Part shown: positions 28,997-38,724 of the stretch, in pieces | Numbering within the stretch: position 1 is the stretch's first letter | How the letters are laid out: every line of letters begins with the position of its first letter | DNA from: Acanthamoeba lenticulata | Lineage: Eukaryota; Discosea; Longamoebia; Acanthamoebidae | Assembly (NCBI GenBank): GCA_002179805.1 | Contig: NAVB01000446.1 | Coordinates: 1 to 48,417, forward strand | Length of the DNA: 48,417 nucleotides | Direction of reading: 5' to 3' | Program-made: the position numbers and the translations under genes | The notes under the pieces: model-generated | Databases searched by the model: none | Told to the model about the DNA's origin: nothing | Seen by the model: only the letters and a program-made list of their open reading frames with translations

Positions 28997-29743
28997 ATGG
29001 AGTGGGGGCTGGTTCACCCACCACAGCAGCTTTTTGTGAAAAACAAGAAGCGGATGTGCTTTTATCTCCCCCCTGATCCTCATAAAGCAGAGATAAAAGA
29101 ACGCATTCTGGTGCCGCCCACCTGCCCCCCTCTTTTTGTTTTAAAGAGTTTCACTCCTTTCTTTGCGCCACTGAACGGCGCGGCTAGGCATATGGCGGTA
29201 CAGTTGCCAACACAGTGGGTCCGGAGGCCATCACGTTAGTGAGTGCTACTTACCATGGCAAGTACGTTCCCCTCCTCCAATAAAAATAAAAATAAAAATA
29301 AAAATACTAAATGCGTTTGACACTCCAGGAGACCTTCAGGCGTTACTCTCTACTCTTACGATTTTATAACGGACTCGATTGAAAGGAAAAAACTGCAGGT
29401 AGATTGATTGTTTTATGCTTATGATTAAACTATTTTAATTTTAATTTTTTTTTATAAAAGCCACTAGAAAATTACGAAATCGATGCACTAAGGTCTACTA
29501 CTTTACCATCGGAGTCAGCAACACCTTCTTGGTTATCTCAAAAGTTCGTACTTACAAAAACTCAACAAAACAAAACCTAATATTAACCTAACTATTTTGC
29601 TGTACAGTGCTTTGGCGATTTCTTTAGCAAATATAACATCACATCGACAGGATGAGGAAGAGAAAGAAGATGAGGACGAGAGCAGCCCACCTTTCAACGC
29701 TTCAAGAAGTCGCAACAATGACATGAGACTGATGGAGGAGGAG

Positions 29744-29777
<34 letters not shown>

Positions 29778-30225
29778 AGAAAAAGGACAAAGAAAAAGAA
29801 AAAGGCAATTACTACCGTGAAGACGAGGAGGCAGGCGATGAGGAGGAAGAAGAGAAAAAAGAAAGGGGAAAGAAAGACCAAGAGGATGAAGATAGAATCA
29901 GAAAAGCCACTAAGATCATTGATGCTTTACAAAAACTAACTCGACTGCCCCGCTCTGAAGTGAAGGACGCTTTACACGTGGTGAATGGAGATCCTTCGTT
30001 TGCTCTTCTGTTCCTTAGAAAACAAGGTACATTTCAATTTCTTTCTTTATAGTTGGTATTGGCCAGCTAACTTGTTTCTTCAAAACATGAAAACAAGCCC
30101 TGGGCTATAAAATATGGACAGCAGCTGAAGACGAAATGATAGTCTCAGGAAATGAGAAGGCCTTATATACCACTCGTACTCGCAAATCACTTGCTGAAAG
30201 ACGAAAATACTTGGGCTTGAGTTAA
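28997..30225 (+). CDS. RAP1 (TERF2IP) homologue: BRCT plus RCT domain
   Basis: Six exons, 28997-29110, 29188-29261, 29329-29398, 29461-29543, 29608-30026 and 30098-30225, encode 295 aa. Residues about 12-90 are a BRCT domain: LFVKNKKRMCFYL, KERILAYGGTVANT, ITLVSATYHGK, SYDFITDSIERKKL, ENYEI. Residues about 120-200 are Glu/Lys-rich, with a run of Glu. The C-terminus is the RAP1 RCT: KIIDALQKLTRLPRSEVKDA, DPSFALLFLRKQ, then GYKIWTAAEDEMI and RKSLAERRKYL, corresponding to GYPIWS-QDDIDL and its following helix in human RAP1. In animals the RCT binds TRF2. The central Myb of human RAP1 is not seen. Introns are AT-rich. Confidence 0.87.
29735..29781. repeat. GAG-rich purine tract in RAP1
   Basis: A near-pure GAG/GAA run encoding the poly-Glu stretch of the RAP1 acidic region. 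It is likely to vary in length between strains. Confidence 0.8.
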
Positions 30226-31066
30226 GCTGCACGATAATAAACAGCAGCGAACAAACGAGCTCGTCACAATGGATGATTGACGGTGCTGCAGTTGTTTCTT
30301 TCTTTTATTATCATTATACTACTTGTTTGTTGTTGTCGTGCAGTCTGTTCAGCCCGGCAAGGCCGCATACCACTGGACTGCTTCCTCAAGACTGCCCGCC
30401 TTCAACAACGGTGACGGCCTCGAGAGTTTCCGGAAGGACCCCGTAGGCCTCTGCTCGAACTCGCCTCGCCAGCGGCGTGATTGAGGGTGGTCCCCTAGCC
30501 CCATGTGTACGTGTCCGACCCTTGCCTTGTGTGGACATGTGTGTGTGCGTGTGCGTATGTATGTATGGTGTTGCACCCGTGGTGTTTGTGCATGTTTGGA
30601 GCTGTACACGCACGCACGCGTGCATGCACGCACATGCACACGCACACATGGGGTGGGGAGAAGGCCGCGGATGCGTGGTGGTGGTGGTGGTGCAGACCGC
30701 AGGGCACTGGCCGGGTGGGCGCTGGGACTCTTTCGGCCGGGCGAGGTGGCGAAGCACAAGCAGGACCAAGGGGTGCGATTGCAACCAGGGCCACAGACTT
30801 TTCAAGACTCGCTCTCGTCCTCTTCGTTTAGCTGCCGGATCGACTCTCCTCTCCTCTTCCTTTCTCAATCTATGGAGTCCGCCGCAGTTGTAATGGCCGC
30901 GTTTCCAGGTACCTGTTTGTTGTCGTCGTCGTAGTGCTCGTGTTGCAAGCCCGAGATGGAAGACCGAGTGCGAGCACGAGGAACGTCGTTCATCTTGGTC
31001 GAGCCCGTCGAGCGGCGGCGCTTCTTGTGACATAGACCTGGTGCGGTGACTCGACGCGGACGGTGC
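30226..31066. other. GT-rich non-coding stretch
   Basis: 30530-30680 is rich in alternating purine-pyrimidine (TGTGTGCGTGTGCGTATGTATG and CACGCACGCGTGCATGCA-type runs), which can adopt Z-DNA and could recombine. Frames overlapping it are low complexity. No gene was seen. Confidence 0.4.
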
Positions 31067-31261
31067 TCAGGTTAGTAACCGTCGTGCAGCCCTTGTTGTA
31101 GTGCTTGATATCAAACTCAATATCATATCTCCTTGGTCTCGCTCTTGTGGCCAGATGGCGAATCTTCTCGTGGTCTTGTGTTCCTCAGACGTGGTCTTCG
31201 GGGGGTAGTAATGCGTGGTTGTCTTGTGCTCCTCGCTCGTGGTCTTGGGCGGGTAGTACAT
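31067..31261 (-). other. ORF with 14-residue tandem repeat
   Basis: A 64-codon minus frame starts with two copies of YYPPKTTSEEHKTT separated by TH. No start codon or partner exons were resolved. It could be an exon of a repetitive protein or a small tandem duplication in non-coding DNA. Confidence 0.3.
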
Positions 31262-31432
31262 GGTGGTGGTCTTGTGCTCGTCTATTGTAGATCTCCAAGA
31301 AGAAGTGGTCTATCGTGCGCTCCCAGCCCTGCTCCTCCAGCCTCTTTGCTGACTTGAAGATCTGCCTCGGTTCTAGTGGTTGGCGCCCTCCTGTTCATCA
31401 TCAAGTGCAGCGTAAGCCATCCTTACTGCAGA

Positions 31433-31630
31433 AAGAGTGAAGGGTCTTTACCAGGCCGACGAGATGATGCGGCGCAAGCTACACAATACGATCCAGGAGC
31501 TCAAGGGAAACATCCGCATCTATGGCCCTGCCTTGACGCAGAGCGAAGTCTTCGAGGAGATCTTACAGCTGGTCCAGTCGACCCTCGATGGCTACAACAC
31601 CTGCATCTTCACCTGTGGTCAGACCGGTTT
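31433..31630 (+). pseudogene. Kinesin-14 motor fragment with internal deletion
   Basis: Reads MMRRKLHNTIQELKGNIRIY, the neck and first strand of a C-terminal kinesin motor. It jumps directly to SEVFEEILQLVQSTLDGYN and TCIFTCGQTG, the region before the P-loop. About 60 residues of the motor (RVRPP through the FD-VF block) are missing, the usual AYGQTGSGKT is TCGQTG without GKT, and nothing downstream continues the motor. Confidence 0.75.
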
Positions 31631-31949
31631 GTTGCTAACACAAGATCAATATCCTGCTCAAGGGCAACCACAGCCCCGCTTCACCCCCCCCCCTCCCGCC
31701 GCCGTAGGCGCACAGGCCAGCCACCACCGCCTTAAGATTCTCATCAAGACTTGTCCGTCACTTAAGTCATCCTCCCTATCCTGCTTCTCCTCCCCTTGAC
31801 CTGACGCTTGGTAGCACCAAGGTCATTCTTCTGCAGCGAGTTCACGCATTAGTTCCAGATCTTACCTGACCCAGTTGTGGCTGTCGGTGTCACCGCTAAG
31901 GCGGAGTTGGTATCGTAGGTGTGTTGCAGATGTAGGCTTGTCACAGTCT

Positions 31950-32340
31950 GGCGAAATGGATCAAACAGTCACTCCGCCGTCTAGGCAACGGCGAGGCCAC
32001 AGGTGATGCCACTTGGCCGAGAAGCGACGGCGACAGCGAGCTGTAGGGTGAAGCCGAGGGTAATGGCAAGTTGGTCGGTGATGATAAAGGGCTTGTGGTG
32101 GGCGCCGAGTGGGTGGTATGGTAACTGACGACCATGGCGACGGCGACGAGGTGGACTACGGCGAACTAGTGAGCGAAGGCAAGGTCGACAGCGAGTTGGT
32201 GGCCGGGTAGTGCGTGAGTTGATGATGGGCACCGTACGGTGCGACCGAGGTCTAGAGTAAGGGAGAGGACGAGGACGAGAGTTGGTGGGTGAAGGCGTGG
32301 GCGAGGTGGTCGAGGACGGCGACGGCGCGGGATAGAACGG
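31950..32340. repeat. Degenerate short-period repeats
   Basis: Phrases such as GCGAGTTGGT, GGCGACGGCGA and GGTGAAGGC recur at short irregular spacing. The minus strand is open for 186 codons (32541-31981), but the product is Arg/Ser/Pro-rich low complexity. Confidence 0.45.
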
Positions 32341-32639
32341 ACTGGCCCCACAAGACCTTCGTGGTGGAGGGCGTGGGCGAGTTGGACCCCGTCGGCAACC
32401 TGTTGCCCGCGACCGCATGAACACCGACGGCATGGCGATGGGCCTGGGCGTGTCGACGGCCGTCATAGTTGGGAATGGTGCTGGCAGCACAGCTGGAGGA
32501 TGGACTGAGTCCGAGCTGCAGATAAAGTGTAGGCGAAGCACTTCGCATTATGCGTGAAAAGGTCGTCCTGGTTCTTGCTGTTCGATGAGACGCTTGATGA
32601 GAATCTCAACGTTAAGCGGAAGCGGAATGCTCCTGCTTG

Positions 32640-33085
32640 GTAGTGGTGAAGGACCAAGTACGAGCGGACACCTTGACATTCCACTTGTTGTCGATCAGCA
32701 GGTTGAGTGACTCGATCGCCGTGTATGATGCCCGACGAGTGTGGAGTAAGTGCATGCCTTTGGAGGCCTGGTAGGCCATCTAGGTTTTGAGCACAAAGGG
32801 GATCTCCGGGACCAGCTCGTTGCGCAGCAGCTCATAGAGAGCCAGCCGAGGGACATGAACTCCATAGCGATGCACATCTTGGGGGCTTTGGTAGACGCTG
32901 CCAATAAGAGGATCACGTTCAGGTGCCGCAGCGAGGTAATCACCCGCAACTCGTCTTGTAAGTTCTTCTCCATGTCCTTGGTGACCTTGTCCGCGGACAT
33001 GGCGGACGGCGACCTTGGTGCCCTTCCAGATGGCCTTGTGCACAAGCGCCGTAGCCCCCGCGCCCAGCCAGACTCATGAAAGAGT
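32640..33085 (-). pseudogene. Tyrosine-kinase-like (TKL) kinase pseudogene
   Basis: Fragments in different frames follow the order of a kinase N-lobe and early C-lobe: GRGGYGA (Gly loop), VHKAIWKGTKVAV (VAVK region), SADKVTKDMEKNLQDELRV (helix C), SLRHLNVILLLAASTKAPKM, CIAMEFMSLG (hinge), LYELLRNELVPEIPFVLK, a stop, MAYQASKGMHLLHS and ESLNLLIDNKWNVKVS. At least three frameshifts and one stop are present, and the HRD loop is destroyed. It resembles the large TKL/guanylate-cyclase-receptor kinase family typical of Acanthamoeba. There is no activation loop. Confidence 0.85.
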
Positions 33086-33355
33086 GGATACCACCACAAA
33101 CACATACAAGCACAAGCACATACACTGTTTACAAAGTTACGTGACAGGGGAGCTTTGACAAGTTGCTGTTTTTATTTATCATTCGACATCGTCGAGTTAC
33201 ACCTTCGTCTCTCTCTCTCTCTCTCTCTCTCTACACTCTGACACTCGTGGTTGATTCAACATAGATAAACGATGACAGCGACTAAATCAAGGTGAACTCT
33301 GCCAGTAGCAAGCACTCTTCGCCCAACTGTGTTAATCATTCATGATACGCCCATG
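33086..33355. other. Gap with CT microsatellite
   Basis: A (CT)n run spans about 33208-33232. The rest is non-coding and serves as the 3' flank of the PROPPIN gene. Confidence 0.6.
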
Positions 33356-34836
33356 TTAGCATCTGCAGAATGCAAACAAGCGATATTGGAAGGCAACAGA
33401 GCATGCCTCGTAATGGTAGAAGCGGCCCTCAGCCGTGGCAACATAGATTCTGTCGTTCCTCTGTGATATCGCGCATATGTATGGGCACTGCGTCGGGAGC
33501 TTCACCTGTGCTTGAAAATGATAAGTTGGTTGCAATGATAACGAACAAACTTGGAAAAGGTGCGCTGGACCATAACAAAAGCACGCTCAGGCTGCAAGAT
33601 GTTGGTAACCACAGCCGGCAGGTAGGGGGATGCTGTTGCCATTTTTGCCCTGTGCGGCATTAAAGTAAAAGATTAATATTCCAGGAAAACGGAACAAATA
33701 CAGATTTTTTGGTACCTGATGGTATTTTGAGCCAGGCGGAAGACATGGATGGTGCCCGATGAAGAAGCAGCCACGAGGAAGGACGAATCTCTGGCAAAGG
33801 CGAGATGGTTGATGGGCACCTCACGGAGTCCCCTCTGGAACTCGTACAGCTTCTCTCCTGTCTCTATGGAGAACACACGCACTGCAGTCCCCTGTGACAA
33901 TCAATGTGAGCAACTTCCAGCTAAAACATTGAGTGGGTAACGAAAATAAATAAGGAAAAAATACTTTGATGGAAGAAGTGGCAAGGAGGGTGCCATCGTC
34001 GTTGAAAGTGAGATTGGCGATGGAGCTGTTGTGAGCCTTTTCGATCGAGGAGACCAACTGAATGCTAAGAGCATCAAAGATCAACACTGCGCCTTTCGTG
34101 CCAGGATAGGCCATGTAGGAGCTGTCGTCTGGGCACAGCGTAGCGATACCCTCCGTGTTTCTTGTCGTGTCGACTGAGTGAAGCCTCTTGAGGTTCTTGA
34201 TGTCGAAGATGTGGATCATGCTTTCCATCACCACAATCATCCGCCTCATGTTGAGCTTAATGGCTAGAACAGGCGACATAAACCCCCACTTCATGATCGT
34301 CTTCTCTTTTTCTGGGTTTAGTATCAAGAGCTGTCGTGCAGTAAACGAAGGCTTTAGTGTGGGTGTAGAAGTGGGAGTAAGCAACGAATATCAAGAGAAA
34401 CAAGAACAAGCAAATGTAATAAAACAAGGCACCTGCGTTTCACAGCCCACTGCAGCAATGATGTTGGTGTTAAAAAGCATCTCACAAATGCTGAACCCGA
34501 TGGCGTGGGCTGAGCGTCATCCACACAACAAAAGGACAAAGGTTGGTTTAACTGCGCACAACACCAACGCACGAGCAAAAAAGAACACCGGTGGCCTTGG
34601 GGGGAGAGGAGAAGAAAGTATACTTTTCTTTTGTGTACTGCTGAATGGTGCGCAGTTGAAAAGGCGGTACCCGTCAACAGTTCCGACAGAAAGGCGCCTG
34701 GACCAGTACAAACAATAAGTTGGGGAAAGGAAAGAGCTGGGCTTCATCCGACCACGTTGGGAACAAAAGCAAACCAACCGTAAAGAAGGGGTACGTACGA
34801 AGCATCATGATTGAAGTTCATATAGAGGAAATTCAT
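33356..34836 (-). CDS. PROPPIN, Atg18/WIPI family WD-repeat protein
   Basis: Seven exons, 34836-34799, 34697-34639, 34509-34433, 34330-33965, 33891-33716, 33649-33577 and 33505-33356, encode 312 aa. The beta-propeller starts NFLYMNFNHDASRLSVGTVD then GYRLFNC. It continues ICEMLFNTNIIAAV, LAIKLNMRRMIVVMESMIHI, MAYPGTKGAVLIFD, GTAVRVFSIETGEKLYEF, SSGTIHVFRL, and the C-terminal AEGRFYHYE blade, all matching WIPI/Atg18 block for block. In the family these proteins bind PI3P/PI(3,5)P2 on autophagosomal or endosomal membranes through the FRRG motif; here that motif reads FQRG. The length is slightly short for the family (about 340). Confidence 0.92.
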
Positions 34837-34878
34837 CTTTTTTGAAGGGCATTTGTAGAGTTGGAGATCCATCTTTTC

Positions 34879-36001
34879 TTACGACTGCTTGTACTTCTTC
34901 CTTGAATGGAACAGCCAAATTGCAAAGTAAACTTGTTCGTTGATTTCGTTCTTGTTTTTGGCGCCTTTTTCGAGCAGCTGTTGGAACTCCACAAAGTCCG
35001 GAAAAACAAGATCTTTTCTTTTCGTTTCATTCCCAGGCGAATAAAAGAAAAACTTTAATAAAACAAACATTGGCACCACATGCGATCTCGAGTGACCAGC
35101 AGACCTGGTCGGGGCTAAGATGTAACAGGCCACTGGGAAGGAATGTCAGGAATGCCACGCGCGCGATCACACGAGCACAGGCACACAGATATGGGAGAGG
35201 GCGCTGGTTGGTGCCTTGCAGAGGTCGTGGGCGAAGAGGCCGTTGCCCCAGCTGCAGGACAAGAGCACGTCCTCGGTCGAGGTCGTGCCCATGCATCGCG
35301 GCGATGTCCTCATGCACGTTGCCAGCCGACGTGCCCAAGAGCAGCAGCAGGTGCAGGTGGTGTGGCCAGCCGGCGCACCTCAGTGACACATGAACGCACG
35401 ACAAAGATCACGACACCAACGACAATGGCCGGGAGGAGGCGCACCGCGTGAAAGCGTGCAGAGTTCACGGCATCTCGCCGGTGAGTTGGCTGATGGGAAT
35501 GCGGGTGTGGCCTTCCATTGGATGCCACACTACAGCGCTGCACCGTGAGCAGAGCTTCGATGTTGCGTGGGCCGAGGCCTCGCGATCGCGCAGGAGCCGC
35601 GGCAGGGCCAGGTTGCAGTCCGCACGCCGGCGCGATGCGTAGAGCAACAGCGTGAGATCGTCTTCATCCCGGCTGGACGGGAGCGGGCCGCCAGGTGCTC
35701 GTAGAGCTCGGCGTTGGTGACTGGCCAGTCGTTGTTGTTGTTGTAGTCGTTTGGCTTCAGAAAGGGCTGCAACTGTGGTAGATGACGTCATCACCGTCCT
35801 TGACGAAAGCAAGACCACAGAAAGACGGCCTTGTACGTGGAGAAGGCCGCGGCTGCACATAAAGACCACTAATGGCGTCCCGCAAAGAGCTCTGGGTGGA
35901 TGCCGCAACTGCGCGAGATTGTGGAGGTGGTGCTGGTTTACCGATTTCCTCTCAATTAAGGTGAGGTGCCATGCACTTGAGACAATCTGAAATGAAAACA
36001 A
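34879..36001 (-). CDS. Unresolved minus-strand locus
   Basis: Coding-like minus frames include DWPVTNAELYEHLAARSRP and DEDDLTLLLYASRRRADCNL running to a stop at 35465. A possible membrane helix (RLLPAIVVGVVIFVVRSC) lies near 35420, and LVFPDFVEFQQLLEKGAKNK with NEQVYFAIWLF ends at 34879. They may be exons of one gene or parts of two. I could not splice them consistently and recognise no family. Its 3' end abuts the PROPPIN start region. Confidence 0.3.
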
Positions 36002-36323
36002 ATTTCAACTGATTAGCGCTCAATTAACTAATCTTACACAGGCAAGAGGCCAGTAAACAAGTACTCCCTGACAGCAAAGTTTATGACCGCCCATGTGCGG
36101 AGCTGGCCTCATGCCCAGTCGAGTACTCCCCCGACTGTGCCAAAGAGAGTGATTTTAGAAGCAAGGCCTAGCCCCGACCAGTGAACTGGAGTGGACGAAC
36201 TTGGCTGCCCCCGCAGGAGCAGCTAGCAAGGAAGCTGCGGACGCGGGAGCATTAGATACGTGGGTGAGCTGGTGCTGGGCGTCCTGTGCTGCTCTCAAGC
36301 CAGAAACCACACAGAAGGGTTTC

Positions 36324-36497
36324 CTAGGGTTTATGCCACTTCCAAAAATTAAAGTTTGTCTCTTGAGCCGCTTGCCCCGCCGCCGTTTGCACAACCTTAG
36401 CAGGGAAACGGCTCGTAAACTCACGTGTGAGGCAGCCGCTGATACTCTGAGTAGTGGCCTTGGGCGGTGAGCAGGTCAGGGTTTGATGGGGGAGCAT
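36324..36497 (-). CDS. Possible 57-aa small protein
   Basis: A continuous ATG-to-TAG frame encodes 57 residues ending QETNFNFWKWHKP, with FTSRFPAKVVQTAAGQAAQ before it. The sequence is composed like a small soluble protein, but conservation is unknown. An alternative spliced reading (GT at about 36422, AG before GTTGTGC) would lead into a different frame. Confidence 0.3.
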   Translation of the reverse strand: MLPHQTLTCSPPKATTQSISGCLTREFTSRFPAKVVQTAAGQAAQETNFNFWKWHKP

Positions 36498-36694
36498 CAG
36501 GGTAAGGAGAATGAGGCGGTTTTCGTTCCAGCTAGCCCTGGTGGAACGTATAACCAGAGCAGTGTCATTGAAATTTCCATTACCAATCAGCGTTCGTTAA
36601 GCTCTAGGAAAAAACATTTCAATACATTTCTCAGAGTTAGAAACAATTTTCTTCAAAGAAACGCCCGACACCTGCTAAGAGAGCTGTTTGGCAC

Positions 36695-37093
36695 TCACGC
36701 AGAATCGCCGTCGTTCTGGTTGGAAGATTCAGCGCGTTGGAGGCCCTGTTCAAGAAGAGCAAGAGTTTGCTCCAAGAGTTGTACTGCTTCCGCTTTCTCC
36801 CTCCTGACAGTCTCCAGCTCCACAACGAGCAACTCATTATCTGCTTGGAGTCGGGCTATGGTCCTCTCGAACGCCTTAACCGTTTGTAGTGCTGGAAATA
36901 GTTGAAGGGCAGCTGGGTTATTCCTGGCAAGAGAATTGTAGGCGAAGGCAAAGGTCAAGGCGAAGGCCAAGGTTACGGCCATGACAAAGACGGAAGCGAC
37001 AGCAGAAGAGTAGGCCAAGTTGAATAAAAAAGAGCAGGCCAAATAGAAGCCGTGAGAGAAGGGGACATCGATGTCGTCGAGGTGGGAGTGCAT
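36695..37093 (-). CDS. Membrane protein with C-terminal coiled coil
   Basis: A single-exon ATG frame of 132 aa. Residues about 15-50 form a long hydrophobic region (FYLACSFLFNLAYSSAV, then VFVMAVTLAFALTFAFAY), enough for one or two transmembrane helices. Residues about 70-120 are a heptad coiled coil (VKAFERTIARLQADNELLVV then LLEQTLALLEQGLQ). The topology suggests a tail exposed for oligomerisation or tethering. Family unknown; upstream exons are possible. Confidence 0.55.
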   Translation of the reverse strand: MHSHLDDIDVPFSHGFYLACSFLFNLAYSSAVASVFVMAVTLAFALTFAFAYNSLARNNPAALQLFPALQTVKAFERTIARLQADNELLVVELETVRREKAEAVQLLEQTLALLEQGLQRAESSNQNDGDSA

Positions 37094-37251
37094 TTACTAG
37101 CGGAAAAGTCTGGACGAAAGAAACTACTCCTCGCCCGAGACGAAAGAAATAGAAACTCCTTGCTGCTACTTGAAGCGTGCCATTGGCATTCCAAGGTTCT
37201 CGGAACGCTTCCTCCCCGGAAAAAGGAGGCTCTTTGTCCTGTCGCGAACAA

Positions 37252-37420
37252 GATGGAAGGTGCTCGGCCGGCAGGGTACAAAACCTCTGTCTTCTTGACG
37301 AGCGCTCTATTCTACGTCGTGTCGCTGTGGCGCCTCTTTGGTATCCGTCACCAACAGCGTGTCGACCTCATGCCCAGGAGCAGCCAGGAACCCTCCCCGG
37401 TGATCAACGAGACTAATTGA
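37252..37420 (+). CDS. Possible small membrane protein (55 aa)
   Basis: ATG 37252 to TGA 37420 encodes MEGARPAGYKTSVFLTSALF followed by YVVSLWRLFG, one hydrophobic helix, and a polar tail. It overlaps no other model on this strand and starts 159 nt from the divergent membrane coiled-coil gene. Small size keeps confidence low. Confidence 0.35.
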
Positions 37421-37579
37421 TCTTATTGAAGGACTTGAAAGCCGAGTTCTTCGACCGCTTTACCCTGCAGAACAGGAGATGCGCAAGGCCCAGAGCGTCA
37501 AGCTTGGATCTGGCAGGATCTGGCAGCGAGCGGCCGGCTCAAGTGGAGGAAGTTTTATGAGGTGAATGTAGGAACAGAC

Positions 37580-38040
37580 ATCGCTGCTGATGTCGCCCTG
37601 CTGGCGCTTCCTGCTCACGCAGTACACGCACACCGCAAACACGCACACCACGCACAGGGATCTGAACGCGTGCGTTGTGCGGATTTTGTTGCGGGATGGC
37701 GGGGCCAGGCGGCACATGTCGCGCGACGGAAGCGAAGTCTGTGTGTTTGATACGGAGCCCGAGGCTACCTTTATCAACAAGGTTGTACGTACGCGCGAGC
37801 TTGCAATCATGGGCCATGCACATTCTGTGGTTGGCAGCAGGCCAGAGGGACGTTGGAGCTGACGCCGGACAAGGAGCAGATCCTGTACACGCCGCGCGGG
37901 TTCGCCTGCGTCTTCCCCAACTGGTTGGTCCACCTCATCCCGGTACGCCACTTGCCCTCTCGTGTGCATGTACGTACATCAAGGAACTGTGCTTTTCGTC
38001 GTGTGCACACGCCCCGCTTCATGCTTGCCCTACTACAAAG
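37580..38040 (+). pseudogene. Possible 2OG-Fe(II) oxygenase-like remnant
   Basis: A plus frame (37590-37862) includes VCVFDTEPEATFINKVV. A second frame (37853-37942) reads LELTPDKEQILYTPRGFA then CVFPNWLVHLIP, followed across a possible intron by PYYKG. 'G-l-l-P--G-lvlFP-wl-H-v-P' is the end of a double-stranded beta-helix 2OG dioxygenase. The upstream iron-binding H-D pair was not found, so this is weak. Confidence 0.28.
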
Positions 38041-38099
38041 GGTAAAATGCTGACAGCAGCAGCCGTACGTGACGTGGTCTCACGATAGTTGGTTGTGGT

Positions 38100-38604
38100 G
38101 GCTGTTGCAGGTTGCGCCTGGTTCGAGTCGAGGAGGCCTCCGCTTGGCATGACGCGGCGCACGACGTGCGGAGCAATCGCAGAACAACCTGGGTGTCCTC
38201 TACTTTGGGCATCAAGTGATGTGGACCCGGGCGAGAGCGAGACCGACCATGAGAGCGGTCGGTGAAAGCGAGATCGGTTGCTGCCAATGATGTAGAGCGT
38301 GAAGACGAGGATGACAAGGAATTCGAGGAACCGCGTAGAATGCAGAAAACGCTAGGCCAAACAGTCAGTGGAATTTCCATTCCCAGAAAGCGGCCGAAAA
38401 GGGGCACGCTTTGGTGTCGCTCATTGGAAGAGAGGTAAAGCCACGTCCGTTGGCTGAAAAGGTGCACAGTTGCCGCAAGGAGGGGTTCAGGAGCTCCTCT
38501 TACGCTTGTCTCCGACGTTGGGCAAGAGTAAGGAGCTTCTGGAAATAAGTCTTGGCAGCTTCTGGGGCGAGCCTTCGGACTCCGACGGCGAGCCAACGGC
38601 TGCT
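38100..38604. other. No gene supported
   Basis: The minus strand is open across this interval (frame 38728-38033), running through the (CATCAG)n repeat as Asp-Ala repeats, but without family signals or an ATG start. It may be the 3' untranslated region of the HEVAH gene. Confidence 0.3.
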
Positions 38605-38688
38605 CATCAGCATCAGCATCAGCATCAGCATCAGCATCAGCATCAGCATCAGCATCAGCATCAGCATCAGCATCAGCATCAGCATCAG
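38605..38688. repeat. (CATCAG)14 hexanucleotide microsatellite
   Basis: Fourteen uninterrupted copies of CATCAG, immediately followed by AAGTTTCTGAAGTTTCTGAAG (a short 9-bp repeat). It lies 37 nt past the stop of the minus-strand HEVAH gene. Confidence 0.97.
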
Positions 38689-38724
38689 AAGTTTCTGAAG
38701 TTTCTGAAGTTACTGCTGCATCAA

